Below are positions 1 to 6,912 of a stretch of DNA of 64,000 nt, one piece after another. The position numbers and the translations under genes were made by a program. This stretch comes from an uncultured Christensenellaceae bacterium. GTDB taxonomy: Bacteria > Bacillota > Clostridia > Christensenellales > Borkfalkiaceae. Within the stretch, counting starts at the first letter, position 1; each line of letters begins with the position of its first letter. The notes beneath the pieces were generated by a model. It was given only the letters and a program-made list of their open reading frames with translations, was not told the origin of the DNA and ran no database searches. Location: positions 1 to 64,000 of the forward strand of contig CAJUKJ010000006.1 in assembly GCA_910587365.1 (NCBI GenBank). The letters run 5' to 3'.

Positions 1-223
1 TCGTTAAATCTACGCCGCCTGATTTATCTGCCGTTACTCCGTTATTATCCCCGTCGCCCTGCTCCCCGTCTATGGGTTTATTCTGCCCCCAGCTATTAAA
101 GTATTCTTTTACGTTCTTTATCTCGCCCCAACGCGAACCAATGCCCCAAGCAATGGTTGCGCCTAAGCCTAAGATTAATACAAGAATAAGGGCTATTAAA
201 CCCCTCAATCCTTTCTTACTCAT
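1..223 (-). CDS. Partial small membrane-anchored protein of the mobile element
   Basis: The gene runs off the left edge of the window; the first 74 codons are visible. The N-terminus is a short basic start followed by one hydrophobic helix (about residues 8-28, rich in I, L, A and G). A polar Gly/Asp/Asn-rich stretch follows, which suggests a single-pass protein with an extracytoplasmic tail. An AGGGGG-type ribosome site lies upstream, and the start overlaps the stop of the preceding gene (ATGA), so the two are translationally coupled. It is the last visible gene of the leftward operon. I do not recognise the family; a small phage or conjugative-element membrane protein would fit. Confidence 0.6.
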   Translation of the reverse strand, partial: MSKKGLRGLIALILVLILGLGATIAWGIGSRWGEIKNVKEYFNSWGQNKPIDGEQGDGDNNGVTADKSGGVDLT

Positions 224-387
224 TTCTTTACCCCCTTACCACTCTTTGCGGAATTTACACCCGCTCTACAAGAAGCCTTCGTTTTGTCATTTCGGCAATC
301 GATTTTACCGCCTGACTTTGCTATTTGGTAACCTTGACCGCGATAATACGCTCTTTTTTCCGCTGCCGTATACTTTGTTTTAGACAT
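220..387 (-). CDS. 55-residue basic protein, mobile-element operon
   Basis: This short frame encodes 55 residues, rich in Lys, Arg, Ser and Gly, with two Cys (about residues 31 and 40). A strong AGGGGG-type ribosome site lies before the ATG. Its start overlaps the end of the 97-residue gene by 8 bases and its stop overlaps the next start (ATGA). This tight packing and coupling is the main support that it is real. The basic composition suggests nucleic acid binding, but no family is recognised. Confidence 0.55.
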   Translation of the reverse strand: MSKTKYTAAEKRAYYRGQGYQIAKSGGKIDCRNDKTKASCRAGVNSAKSGKGVKK

Positions 388-673
388 TTTCTACACCCCC
401 TTCCTCTCCAAGAAGCACGCGAAGTTTCGCCTTTTCCATATCGTTCAATCTCTCGCCAGATAACAAACGTTTTACAAGTTCTGCTTTTTCGTCTTCTCGT
501 TCAAGCGGGATATTCTGCTTATCCAGGAAATGATAAAGCAATTTCTTTTCTTTATCATCCACTTTAAACTTGAACGTTTCGCCGTATGCTTCCACCGTAA
601 ACGCATAATACGTTTTCTCTTCGCCGCTGTCAGCTTTGAACGCTCTTTTCTTTACCACAAGTTCCAATTTCAT
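380..673 (-). CDS. 97-residue hypothetical protein, mobile-element operon
   Basis: Charged protein whose N-terminal half alternates short beta-like segments (MKLELVVKKRAF, TYYAFTVEAYGETFKFKV) and whose C-terminal half is helical and Glu/Lys-rich. A GGAAAGG ribosome site precedes the ATG. It overlaps the next gene by 8 bases, so it belongs to the same leftward operon. The size and beta-then-helix layout recall small phage or ICE accessory proteins. I do not recognise a family. Confidence 0.65.
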   Translation of the reverse strand: MKLELVVKKRAFKADSGEEKTYYAFTVEAYGETFKFKVDDKEKKLLYHFLDKQNIPLEREDEKAELVKRLLSGERLNDMEKAKLRVLLGEEGGVENV

Positions 674-750
674 TTTTTTTACCTACCTTTCCCCGTATAG
701 CTCGTTTAGGTCAGCTTTTATTTTTTTTATTTCTTATCGGCTTACACCGT

Positions 751-999
751 TTAAGACTTATTTAATGTTTTTTCACAATACGCTTGTATTTCCAATACAT
801 AAGTACAAGCACTTTCAAATATATATCCAAACGGTAATTCTAAGTTTGCAAACACTGCGTTTATGTGATTTAATACCTCAAATACAGAACGCTTATAATC
901 TACCTTTACACCCTGGAAAACTATACAACCGAACCCGAACAAATCAAGTTCTTTGCGTATTTCCGTCATTACCGACACTAATTCCAATGGCAATTTCAT
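751..999 (-). CDS. 82-residue hypothetical protein, mobile-element operon
   Basis: Starts inside the stop codon of the 292-residue gene (ATGA overlap at 996-999), so translation is coupled. The sequence is mixed helical with several aromatics and three Cys and has no membrane segment. No family is recognised. A gap of 77 bases without an obvious promoter or terminator separates it from the 97-residue gene, so one leftward transcript probably covers both. Confidence 0.6.
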   Translation of the reverse strand: MKLPLELVSVMTEIRKELDLFGFGCIVFQGVKVDYKRSVFEVLNHINAVFANLELPFGYIFESACTYVLEIQAYCEKTLNKS

Positions 1000-1874
1000 A
1001 AATGCAAACTGCCACGAGATTTACCAAAGCCTTTTAACAATTCATTAATATCGGCATCTTCATTCTCTTCACTTACTTCTGATATCTCATTATCTTGCAA
1101 AAGCCAATTAAACAACCATTGCTTTATTCTGTCACGATACGGAACGCCTACTCCAAAACTATCGGGCATACTGCAAATGCACTCACTTATCGTATCTGCT
1201 ATATCATTTACACAAGCAGTTTGCAAAAAATCAAAATTAGTCCGAACTCGCCGAACTTGCTCGGTTACTTTAACAGAATTTGTATTTTCAGTCTGTTGCG
1301 ACGTCGCAACGGGTTTGTTTTCTATAATTTCTGACCGTTCAGAACTTAATTCAGTATTTTTACCAGTAATTTCAAGCTGTTGCGACGTCGCAACTAAACT
1401 TTTCTTATACTCTCGTATACGTCTAACTGACCAATTTGAACAAACAGGTTTACGCTGTTCAGCGGTTAAAGGAAGCAACTCGCACAATTGCGAATAGCTA
1501 AATTCTTTCCAACACTCTTTAAAACCTATACTTTTATTTCCGAACTCGTCTACGATATTCATTAAACGGCTTACTTGCGTTTTTTCAAGTCCAAACTCTT
1601 CAAAACAATAATGGAAGAAAAATACCGAATTGCAATTCCCTGCCATAATCGGAATATTTAAACCCTGCGCCCGAAGCTCTGCCCTATTCACAGGAATTAC
1701 GGAATAGGCATTGCTATTATAAAGGTCTATCAGATGCGCACCAAGATAAAAGAAATTTTCTTTACTTTGCTGTAAATCTTTTCGTATCGTTTTCGTATGG
1801 CTGATTAAAATATCTTGCAATTCCTTATCCTGACCGCCTACACCTCGAAATTTCTTTAATTCAAAATCAATCAT
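996..1874 (-). CDS. Putative DNA-binding replication/partition protein of the mobile element
   Basis: 292 residues. The N-terminal part (about 1-155) contains a plausible helix-turn-helix around FGLEKTQVSRLMNIV, followed by YSQLCELLPLTAEQRK and SVRRIREYKK segments. I associate these with ParB/DUF3102-like proteins of Firmicutes mobile elements; this is recognition by eye. A Ser/Thr/Glu-rich linker (about 158-208) contains VATSQQ twice, and a helical C-terminal domain follows. Both VATSQQ codon runs are written as the same 16-bp perfect palindrome (see the repeat entries). It is second in the leftward operon, with its start overlapping the preceding 53-residue gene by 8 bases. Replication, partition or late regulation are all possible. 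Confidence 0.65.
   Translation of the reverse strand: MIDFELKKFRGVGGQDKELQDILISHTKTIRKDLQQSKENFFYLGAHLIDLYNSNAYSVIPVNRAELRAQGLNIPIMAGNCNSVFFFHYCFEEFGLEKTQVSRLMNIVDEFGNKSIGFKECWKEFSYSQLCELLPLTAEQRKPVCSNWSVRRIREYKKSLVATSQQLEITGKNTELSSERSEIIENKPVATSQQTENTNSVKVTEQVRRVRTNFDFLQTACVNDIADTISECICSMPDSFGVGVPYRDRIKQWLFNWLLQDNEISEVSEENEDADINELLKGFGKSRGSLHL
1295..1310. repeat. 16-bp perfect palindrome, copy 1
   Basis: GTTGCGACGTCGCAAC is its own reverse complement. It lies in frame inside the linker of the 292-residue DNA-binding protein gene, encoding part of VATSQQ. An identical copy starts 84 bp away. The size and the GTT...AAC ends resemble parS-type centromere sites in layout, though not in core sequence. 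Confidence 0.7.
1379..1394. repeat. 16-bp perfect palindrome, copy 2
   Basis: Second exact copy of GTTGCGACGTCGCAAC, again flanked by CT on the left and encoding the same VATSQQ residues. An 84-bp centre-to-centre distance equals eight helical turns at 10.5 bp per turn, which would place both sites on the same DNA face. Confidence 0.7.
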
Positions 1875-2028
1875 TTTTATTACCTATACGGTCTTTCCCG
1901 CCGTCTAAATTATTATTTAATTCTTTCTCGAACTCTTCAAAAGAATTTTCAATTTCTTCAATATCTCTTGCTGTCGCCCCCAACTCTTTCAATTTCTTTT
2001 CCGAAACAAACTTTTCCCAAAATGGCAT
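1867..2028 (-). CDS. 53-residue acidic protein, first gene of the leftward operon
   Basis: 53 residues, starting MPFWEKFVSEKKLKELG and continuing with a Glu-rich helix that could form a coiled coil. A GAGGT ribosome site sits 6 bases before the ATG. The stop overlaps the start of the 292-residue gene (TGA at 1867-1869 within ATGATTGA). As the first gene after the regulated promoter at 2076-2104 it is probably an early function such as an antirepressor or replication accessory protein. No family is recognised. Confidence 0.6.
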   Translation of the reverse strand: MPFWEKFVSEKKLKELGATARDIEEIENSFEEFEKELNNNLDGGKDRIGNKND

Positions 2029-2054
2029 ATTAGACCTCGCTCAAATTTACAAAT

Positions 2055-2066
2055 CCATATTTATGG
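2055..2066. promoter_or_regulatory. Operator O1 (CCATATTTATGG)
   Basis: A 12-bp palindrome, imperfect at its central bases, just downstream of the leftward promoter and upstream of the 53-residue gene. Its sequence matches the sites starting at 2085 and 2114. Centres are about 30 bp apart, close to three helical turns, as in phage-type operator sets. Confidence 0.7.
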
Positions 2067-2075
2067 TACACTACA

Positions 2076-2104
2076 ATTATAAAACCATATATATGGATTG
2101 TCAA
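2076..2104 (-). promoter_or_regulatory. Strong leftward sigmaA-type promoter of the mobile element
   Basis: On the minus strand the -35 is TTGACA (2099-2104) and the -10 is TATAAT (2076-2081), with a 17-bp spacer: a perfect consensus. The spacer contains the palindrome CCATATATATGG, so a bound repressor would block polymerase directly. It reads into the 53-residue, 292-residue and downstream small genes. Confidence 0.85.
2085..2096. promoter_or_regulatory. Operator O2 (CCATATATATGG) in promoter spacer
   Basis: A perfect 12-bp palindrome lying wholly within the 17-bp spacer of the leftward promoter. It is the best copy of the three operator-like sites and the most direct candidate for repression by one of the adjacent XRE proteins. 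Confidence 0.75.
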
Positions 2105-2113
2105 GCACGTAAA

Positions 2114-2131
2114 CCACATTTATTGTATAAT
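2114..2131 (+). promoter_or_regulatory. Degenerate operator O3 and -10 box of the repressor promoter
   Basis: CCACATTTATTG (2114-2125) differs from O1 at two positions and directly touches a TATAAT -10 box (2126-2131) reading rightward into the first repressor gene. No good -35 lies 17 bp upstream, so the promoter looks weak. A weak site overlapping a weak promoter is typical of autoregulated maintenance transcription. Confidence 0.5.
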
Positions 2132-2151
2132 TTTTTTAGAGGTACATAAAT

Positions 2152-2508
2152 ATGGAATTTAAATATATACTAAAAGACCTAAGAGAAGAAAATGGAATTT
2201 CACAAAAACAACTCGCAAAAGAATGCGGATTATCTCCACAATGTATTTCCGCACTTGAAAAAGGTATAAACTCCCCCACTTTTCAAACACTTTCAGCTTT
2301 AAAAAAATATTTTGGTAATCAACTCAACGATTATTTCGTAAATAACGAAATAACTTCTGAAGAACGTAAAGCAGGAGCGTCCGAAACAAAAAAAATAAGC
2401 ATTACGCCTATCGAAGACGAAATGCTTTACCTTTTCCGAGAAATTGGAAAGAAACACGGCGAACAAGCACAGCAAGCTCTAATTACCGTCGCCGAAAAAA
2501 TGTTATAG
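2152..2508 (+). CDS. XRE-family repressor 1
   Basis: 118 residues. The N-terminal HTH (about residues 5-62) has the usual XRE pattern: LKDLREENGISQKQLAKECG, SPQCISALEKG. A 54-residue C-terminal tail beginning NEITSEERK follows, probably for dimerisation or induction. The start is supported by AGAGGT before the ATG. It heads a rightward operon of repressor 1, repressor 2 and integrase, divergent from the leftward operon across three operator-like palindromes. The tail is identical in protein sequence to that of repressor 2 while the HTH is not. It is likely a lysogeny-type or ICE-type regulator. Confidence 0.9.
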   Translation: MEFKYILKDLREENGISQKQLAKECGLSPQCISALEKGINSPTFQTLSALKKYFGNQLNDYFVNNEITSEERKAGASETKKISITPIEDEMLYLFREIGKKHGEQAQQALITVAEKML

Positions 2509-2522
2509 ATTAGGATAAAAAT

Positions 2523-2879
2523 ATGAATTTTGCAATAAAATTAAAAGAACTAAGAGAAATAAAAAATATTTCACAAGCGAAATTAGCAAAAGATTTAAAC
2601 GTTTCAATTGGTTGTGTAGGAATGTGGGAAAGTACAAAACAAACACCACCAGCAACAAAATTAATTCAAATAGCAAATTATTTTGATGTATCAGTAGACT
2701 ATCTTCTCGGACATAACGAAATAACTTCCGAAGAACGTAAAGCAGGAGCTTCCGAAACAAAAAAAATAAGCATTACGCCTATCGAAGACGAAATGCTTTA
2801 CCTCTTCCGAGAAATTGGAAAGAAACACGGCGAACAAGCCCAGCAAGCTTTAATTACCGTCGCTGAAAAAATGTTGTAA
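2523..2879 (+). CDS. XRE-family repressor 2, same tail as repressor 1
   Basis: 118 residues, 14 bases downstream of repressor 1, with AGGA before the ATG. The HTH half (IKLKELREIKNISQAKLAKD, VGMWESTKQTPPATKLI) is clearly different from repressor 1. From NEITSEERK to the end (54 residues) the two proteins are identical, and the DNA differs only at a few synonymous positions. The pair could form heterodimers or bind two operator classes, or the tail could be kept uniform by gene conversion. Confidence 0.9.
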   Translation: MNFAIKLKELREIKNISQAKLAKDLNVSIGCVGMWESTKQTPPATKLIQIANYFDVSVDYLLGHNEITSEERKAGASETKKISITPIEDEMLYLFREIGKKHGEQAQQALITVAEKML

Positions 2880-2921
2880 CTAATTTTCAACAAATTTAAA
2901 AAACCGTGTTATTCTATTCCC

Positions 2922-2939
2922 GAAAAAAATTATTTTCGG
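2922..2939 (+). promoter_or_regulatory. Hairpin at the integrase ribosome site
   Basis: CCGAAAA and TTTTCGG form a 7-bp stem around a short A/T loop. The downstream arm runs into the GGAGG ribosome site of the integrase gene, which uses a TTG start. Partial sequestration of the site plus a weak start codon would keep integrase low. This is an inference from base pairing only. Confidence 0.35.
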
Positions 2940-2950
2940 AGGAATAATAC

Positions 2951-4186
2951 TTGGACAAACAAAATTTACTTGCACTTGCAAGCAAGCTTATACTTGCAAG
3001 CACCACGGGCAACGATACGGAGCTTCAAAAAGTTTCCGAAGAACTCGCCCAAACACTGCTTCAACCAGACGAAGGAACTTCGGGAAATACTCCCGTTCCA
3101 GAAACGAACTTTACGGGCATTTTAAAATTTAACAAACAGGAGTTAAACGAAATGCCTAAATCTTTCAAAAAATACTTTATTGCAGACGGCTGCGCAATTT
3201 GCTACCGTAAAAGAACAACCAACGGATACAAATGCAGTTATGAAGTCCGATACCGCCGACACGGTTACAATATATCCGTTTCGGCAACAAGCTTACCCAT
3301 TGTAAAAGCTCGCTTTATCGAAGCACTTAAACACTCAAAGCCAATTGAAAAAACTATGTTCAACGGTATACCTACTTCCTTTAACGAATTTTCAATGTAC
3401 TACTTTGAAAACTACCGCAAACGAAGAGTTGCCGTGCAAACCTATAAAAATGATATTTGGCGATATGAAAAATACTTAATACCCGTTTTTAATTCAATAC
3501 CTATAAAAACAATTACTCCGTTAATGTGTCAAAAACTGATTGACGATATTGTAAATCAAGGCAAAGGAAAAACCGCACTCGAAATTTTTTCACTGCTGAA
3601 TGTGATTTTTAAAATGGCTATCCGTCACGAGCTTATCAGAAGCAACCCTCTTGACATAGTTTTTCTTCCTTCGCACGAACGCAAACACGGAAAAGCATTG
3701 ACCGTTGACGAAGAACGAAAACTCTTATCCGAAACGACAAACACACCCTATCAGCTTATGTTTGCCATAGCCTTATATACAGGAATGCGCCCAAATGAAT
3801 TTAAGACTGCACGCATTGACGGCAATTTTATTAAATGCTTAAACAGCAAACAAAAAGACAGCAAAGAACATTTTAAAAAAATTCCTATAATCGCACCACT
3901 CCGCCCTTACCTTGAAGGGGTAACAGAATTGTCATTTTATCTTGCCGAACCTATGCGCCGTATAATGCGGGAAATTCTTCCAGGCCATATTCTTTATGAC
4001 CTGCGAACAACTTTTTATACAAGGTGCCAAGAATGCGGAGTTTCAGAAGTTGCGAGAAATTTATTTGTCGGACATACTTTGAAAGGACTTGCTTCAACCT
4101 ATACCGATGTTTCGGACGAATATCTATTAAGCGAAGCTGAAAAATTAAAACAATGGTATTACCCCCGAATTACCCCCAATAATTAG
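2951..4186 (+). CDS. int: Tyrosine recombinase/integrase
   Basis: 411 residues from a TTG start with GGAGG 8 bases upstream. It has an N-terminal arm-binding-like region (about 55-125), a SAM-like core-binding domain (about 135-235) and a C-terminal catalytic domain. Visible catalytic elements are the first Arg in TGMRPNEF, a Lys in KKIPII, Arg in YDLRTTF, GH in FVGHTLKG and the nucleophile Tyr in STYTDV. The usual HxxR box reads YDLR, so the His is replaced by Tyr, a tolerated but notable change. The gene ends 90 bp from the 3' end of tmRNA, which makes that gene the likely attachment site and this the element's own integrase. Confidence 0.9.
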   Translation: MDKQNLLALASKLILASTTGNDTELQKVSEELAQTLLQPDEGTSGNTPVPETNFTGILKFNKQELNEMPKSFKKYFIADGCAICYRKRTTNGYKCSYEVRYRRHGYNISVSATSLPIVKARFIEALKHSKPIEKTMFNGIPTSFNEFSMYYFENYRKRRVAVQTYKNDIWRYEKYLIPVFNSIPIKTITPLMCQKLIDDIVNQGKGKTALEIFSLLNVIFKMAIRHELIRSNPLDIVFLPSHERKHGKALTVDEERKLLSETTNTPYQLMFAIALYTGMRPNEFKTARIDGNFIKCLNSKQKDSKEHFKKIPIIAPLRPYLEGVTELSFYLAEPMRRIMREILPGHILYDLRTTFYTRCQECGVSEVARNLFVGHTLKGLASTYTDVSDEYLLSEAEKLKQWYYPRITPNN

Positions 4187-4219
4187 ATTTTTAAAACAAA
4201 ATCTAACCTATAAACAACG

Positions 4220-4241
4220 AAAAAAGCCCAATTTTCGGGCT
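4220..4241 (-). terminator. Terminator downstream of tmRNA
   Basis: Read on the minus strand, AGCCC/GGGCT form a 5-bp stem with an A/T loop followed by six T. It lies just past the tmRNA 3' end, inside sequence contributed by the mobile element. The integrated element therefore supplies a tmRNA terminator. Confidence 0.65.
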
Positions 4242-4276
4242 AAAATGCTCAAAAAAAGGACTTTTTTCAATGCTTT

Positions 4277-4663
4277 TGGTGGACGAGTCGGGACTTGCAC
4301 CCGAGTCTTACAGGTTTAGTTTAAGCTTTCTACATACTTAGTCTGCCTTTTAACTTATCCCCAAAACGCCGACGGACGGGCTTTTTAGGGAGCATACCGC
4401 AAAGTACGGTTCGGCGCGCGCGGTAAAACGCGCCGAAGAGTTTACCGTTTAGTTAACGCCGAACTGCCGCCAACGGTAAGCGACAGACGACGGACAGCGT
4501 AATTTACGCTGCGCAAGCTACGCTTGCCATTCTGTTGGAAGGGAAAGCAATAACTTTGGAATCGTTAGATTCTGCGTTTAAATTTAAGTTTCCGTTTTTA
4601 CAAAGCCGAGCCTTTGGTATGCTTTTCCCATTCTCCGCCTGCAATCGAATCTGAAACTCGCCC
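4277..4663 (-). ncRNA. ssrA: Transfer-messenger RNA (tmRNA, ssrA)
   Basis: Read on the minus strand, the RNA starts GGGCGAG and ends CTCGTCC-A-CCA, which form a 7-bp acceptor stem with one G-U pair. CCA is encoded. The T arm is TCGGG/CCCGA around a 7-base loop, and the 5' part has the tmRNA-type D region (GATTCGATTGCAGG). The tag frame can be read from a GCA resume codon near 4572: AESNDSKVIAF, PSNRMASVACAA, then TAA, 23 codons in all. The length of 387 nt is normal. tmRNA rescues stalled ribosomes and tags their products for proteolysis. The tag ends ACAA instead of the common ALAA, so it contains a Cys. Confidence 0.93.
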
Positions 4664-4738
4664 ACATCTCCAAAACAGGAGTATTATAATTATAAGCTTT
4701 TTACCTTAAAAAAATCAAGCGTTTAAATTTGTTTTTTA

Positions 4739-4767
4739 TTGACATTTTGTCGCAAATGCTTTAAAGT
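4739..4767 (+). promoter_or_regulatory. Promoter of the PfkB-family kinase, apparently leaderless
   Basis: -35 TTGACA (4739-4744), 17-bp spacer, -10 TAAAGT (4762-4767). The ATG follows 8 bases after the -10, so the transcript should start at or next to the start codon. No Shine-Dalgarno is present. Confidence 0.7.
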
Positions 4768-4775
4768 TAATTTGA

Positions 4776-5687
4776 ATGATTTACACGGTAACGTTTAATC
4801 CCTCGCTGGATTATTACGTACAAGTTAATAACATTAAAAGCGGAATGGTAAACCGAACAACTTCCGAAAGGCTTGCCGTCGGCGGTAAGGGGCTTAACGT
4901 GTCGCTTGCCTTAAAGGAGCTTGGCGAAGATACCCTTGCCCTCGGCTTTATAGCAGGGTTGACAGGCGACGCCATCGACGAAAAGGTGCGCCGTTTGGGT
5001 TTGCCGCACGATTTTATTAAAGTCGGCGGTCAAAGCAGGATTAACGTTAAAATCAAAAGCAATACCGAAACGGACATAAACGGTTCGGGTGCGCAAATAA
5101 GTTTGAACGATATAAACAAGCTAATAAGAAAGCTTAAAACCCTTTTAACGCAAGGCGACTGGCTTATAGTAAGCGGAAGCGTTCCCGCAGGACTTGACGA
5201 AAATACCTACGCCGACCTTTTAAAAAAGCTGAAAAGCATAAAAGATATTAACGTAGTAGTTGACGCGTGCGGTAAGCTTTTGACGCAAACGCTTAAATAC
5301 AAGCCGTTTTTAATTAAACCGAACATTTACGAAATGTGCGAAATATTCGGTCTTTCCTCAATACCGGATTTAGAGGGAATTTACGCCTGCGCACGCAAAT
5401 TACAGGAAGACGGAGCAAGAAATGTAATTGTTTCGATGGGAAGCTCTGGCGCGGTTATGGTAACAGAAACAAAACAGTCAATGTACGTGCGCGCAGCGCG
5501 GGGTCAGCTTGTTAATTCCGTAGGCGCAGGCGACAGTATGATTGCGGGATTTATCCACGAGTATATAAAATCGGGCAACTACTTCTCCGCACTCAATTTT
5601 GCGACGGCTGCGGGAAGCGCGTGCGCGTTTACCAAAAACCTTGCCACGCGTGAGCAAATCGAGTATATTGAATCTTTAATGCTGTAA
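4776..5687 (+). CDS. fruK: 1-phosphofructokinase / tagatose-6-phosphate kinase (PfkB family)
   Basis: 303 residues, the usual length for the FruK/LacC branch of the ribokinase-like fold, which phosphorylates ketohexose phosphates with ATP in the cytoplasm. The N-terminus (MIYTVTFNPSLDYYV) and AVGGKGLNVSLALKELG match PfkB signature 1. VNSVGAGDSMIAGFIHEY near residue 250 is signature 2, with the catalytic Asp in GAGDS. No fructose PTS gene is adjacent, so the exact substrate is open. It is transcribed from a promoter so close to the ATG that the mRNA is probably leaderless. Confidence 0.85.
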   Translation: MIYTVTFNPSLDYYVQVNNIKSGMVNRTTSERLAVGGKGLNVSLALKELGEDTLALGFIAGLTGDAIDEKVRRLGLPHDFIKVGGQSRINVKIKSNTETDINGSGAQISLNDINKLIRKLKTLLTQGDWLIVSGSVPAGLDENTYADLLKKLKSIKDINVVVDACGKLLTQTLKYKPFLIKPNIYEMCEIFGLSSIPDLEGIYACARKLQEDGARNVIVSMGSSGAVMVTETKQSMYVRAARGQLVNSVGAGDSMIAGFIHEYIKSGNYFSALNFATAAGSACAFTKNLATREQIEYIESLML

Positions 5688-5742
5688 AATGCCCAAATTC
5701 AGTTTGCCCTACGAACATCGCGGCTACGTAATTTAAATTAAT

Positions 5743-6216
5743 ATGCTGAAAATTTACTTTACCGAAAACGAAAACGTTTACGTAAAACTTGAAAAATATC
5801 TGTCAGGGCTGCTGCCCTCCCCCGCACGCATTTTGCGGAACGGAAACGGCAAGCCTTATTTAGAGGGCGACCCCCTCTTTTTTTCAATTTCACATAGCGC
5901 AAACAAAGCGTTGATTGCAATTTGCGACAAACCGGTCGGAGCCGATATAGAAATTTTGGCGGACAGAAATTACAAGGCGGTGCTTTCACGTTTTTGCGCC
6001 GATGAACGGAAAGAAATTAAAAACAGCCACGATTTTTTAAAACACTGGGTAGTGCGCGAAGCGTATATTAAAATGCTGGGGGATACCGTTTGGGGAAAGC
6101 TTAAAAAGCTTAGCTTTACGGACGGAACGCTTTTCTACTGCGGTAAACCCGTAGACTGCGAATTTAAAAACGGCCGTAAAGACAACGTTGTTTACAGTAT
6201 TTGCATTGCTAAATAA
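5743..6216 (+). CDS. 4'-phosphopantetheinyl transferase, Sfp type
   Basis: 157 residues, shorter than classical Sfp (about 220). It should transfer phosphopantetheine from CoA to a carrier-protein serine. Family landmarks are visible: NGKPYL, FSISHSANKALIAI, PVGADIEI with the Mg-binding Asp/Glu, and FLKHWVVREAYIKMLG, corresponding to the W-x-x-(K/R)-E-A-x-x-K helix. It has no Shine-Dalgarno before the ATG. The neighbours do not include a carrier protein, so the partner may be the fatty-acid ACP elsewhere on the chromosome. Confidence 0.8.
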   Translation: MLKIYFTENENVYVKLEKYLSGLLPSPARILRNGNGKPYLEGDPLFFSISHSANKALIAICDKPVGADIEILADRNYKAVLSRFCADERKEIKNSHDFLKHWVVREAYIKMLGDTVWGKLKKLSFTDGTLFYCGKPVDCEFKNGRKDNVVYSICIAK

Positions 6217-6217
6217 T

Positions 6218-6246
6218 TTGCCATTTATGCGCCTGAATGATATAAT
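6218..6246 (+). promoter_or_regulatory. Promoter of mtnN-luxS, apparently leaderless
   Basis: -35 TTGCCA (6218-6223), exact 17-bp spacer, -10 TATAAT (6241-6246). The ATG at 6253 is only 6 bases past the -10, which places the predicted transcription start at the start codon. There is no Shine-Dalgarno. Confidence 0.8.
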
Positions 6247-6252
6247 TGTATT

Positions 6253-6912
6253 ATGAAAGTTTTTGTAATTGCTATGGATAAAGAAGCGCAGCCTGTTTTA
6301 AACGCGATTAACATAGAACGCGATATTACATATTGCGGAAAGCGGCTTGTTACAGGAAAGCTTTCGGGCGAAAGCATAGGTATAGTTATCTGCGGGGTAG
6401 GGAAAGTTAACGCTGCCTGCGGAACGCAGATTGCTATTGACGAACTTGGCGCGGACGTCATTATTAACGTAGGCGTTGCAGGCGGACTGAACGGCGGCGT
6501 TAAGGTTGGGAAAATATATGCAATATCTAACGTTGTTCAGTACGATTTTGACTTATCCCAGCTTAACGGTACGAAGATAGGTACACTTGACGAATGCAGC
6601 GAAAACTACCTTCCACTCGCTTTATCGGACGGCTACCCTACAAAAAAACTTGCTACCGGCGACAGATTTAACGACAGCAAGCAGGATTACAGGCTTTTGA
6701 CCGAAGTACTTCACGCCGATGTACGCGATATGGAGTGCGGAGCAATTGCGCAGGTGTGCATGCACGCGAACGTACCGTGCTACTCTTACAAAATTATTTC
6801 CGACCTTGCGGGAAGCGGAAGTACGACCGACCAGTATTTAAAAAACCTTTCACTCTGCTTTAAAACTTTGGAGCGGGAATTGAAAAACATTATGGAGTAT
6901 TGCCGTGGATAG
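6253..6912 (+). CDS. mtnN: 5'-methylthioadenosine/S-adenosylhomocysteine nucleosidase
   Basis: 219 residues. It removes adenine from S-adenosylhomocysteine (and methylthioadenosine), giving S-ribosylhomocysteine, the substrate of LuxS encoded next. Visible features are the N-terminal MKVFVIAMDKEAQPVL, the nucleoside phosphorylase core NVGVAGGLNGGVKVG and RDMECGAIAQVC, which contains the ribose-contacting Met-Glu pair. A catalytic Asp lies in YKIISDLAGSG near the C-terminus. Its last 8 bases overlap luxS, so the two steps of the activated methyl cycle are translationally coupled. Confidence 0.93.
   Translation: MKVFVIAMDKEAQPVLNAINIERDITYCGKRLVTGKLSGESIGIVICGVGKVNAACGTQIAIDELGADVIINVGVAGGLNGGVKVGKIYAISNVVQYDFDLSQLNGTKIGTLDECSENYLPLALSDGYPTKKLATGDRFNDSKQDYRLLTEVLHADVRDMECGAIAQVCMHANVPCYSYKIISDLAGSGSTTDQYLKNLSLCFKTLERELKNIMEYCRG

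Noticed and set aside
72..567. Plus-strand frames at the left edge
   Set aside because: They are antisense shadows of the tightly coupled minus-strand operon, which has strong ribosome sites at each gene.
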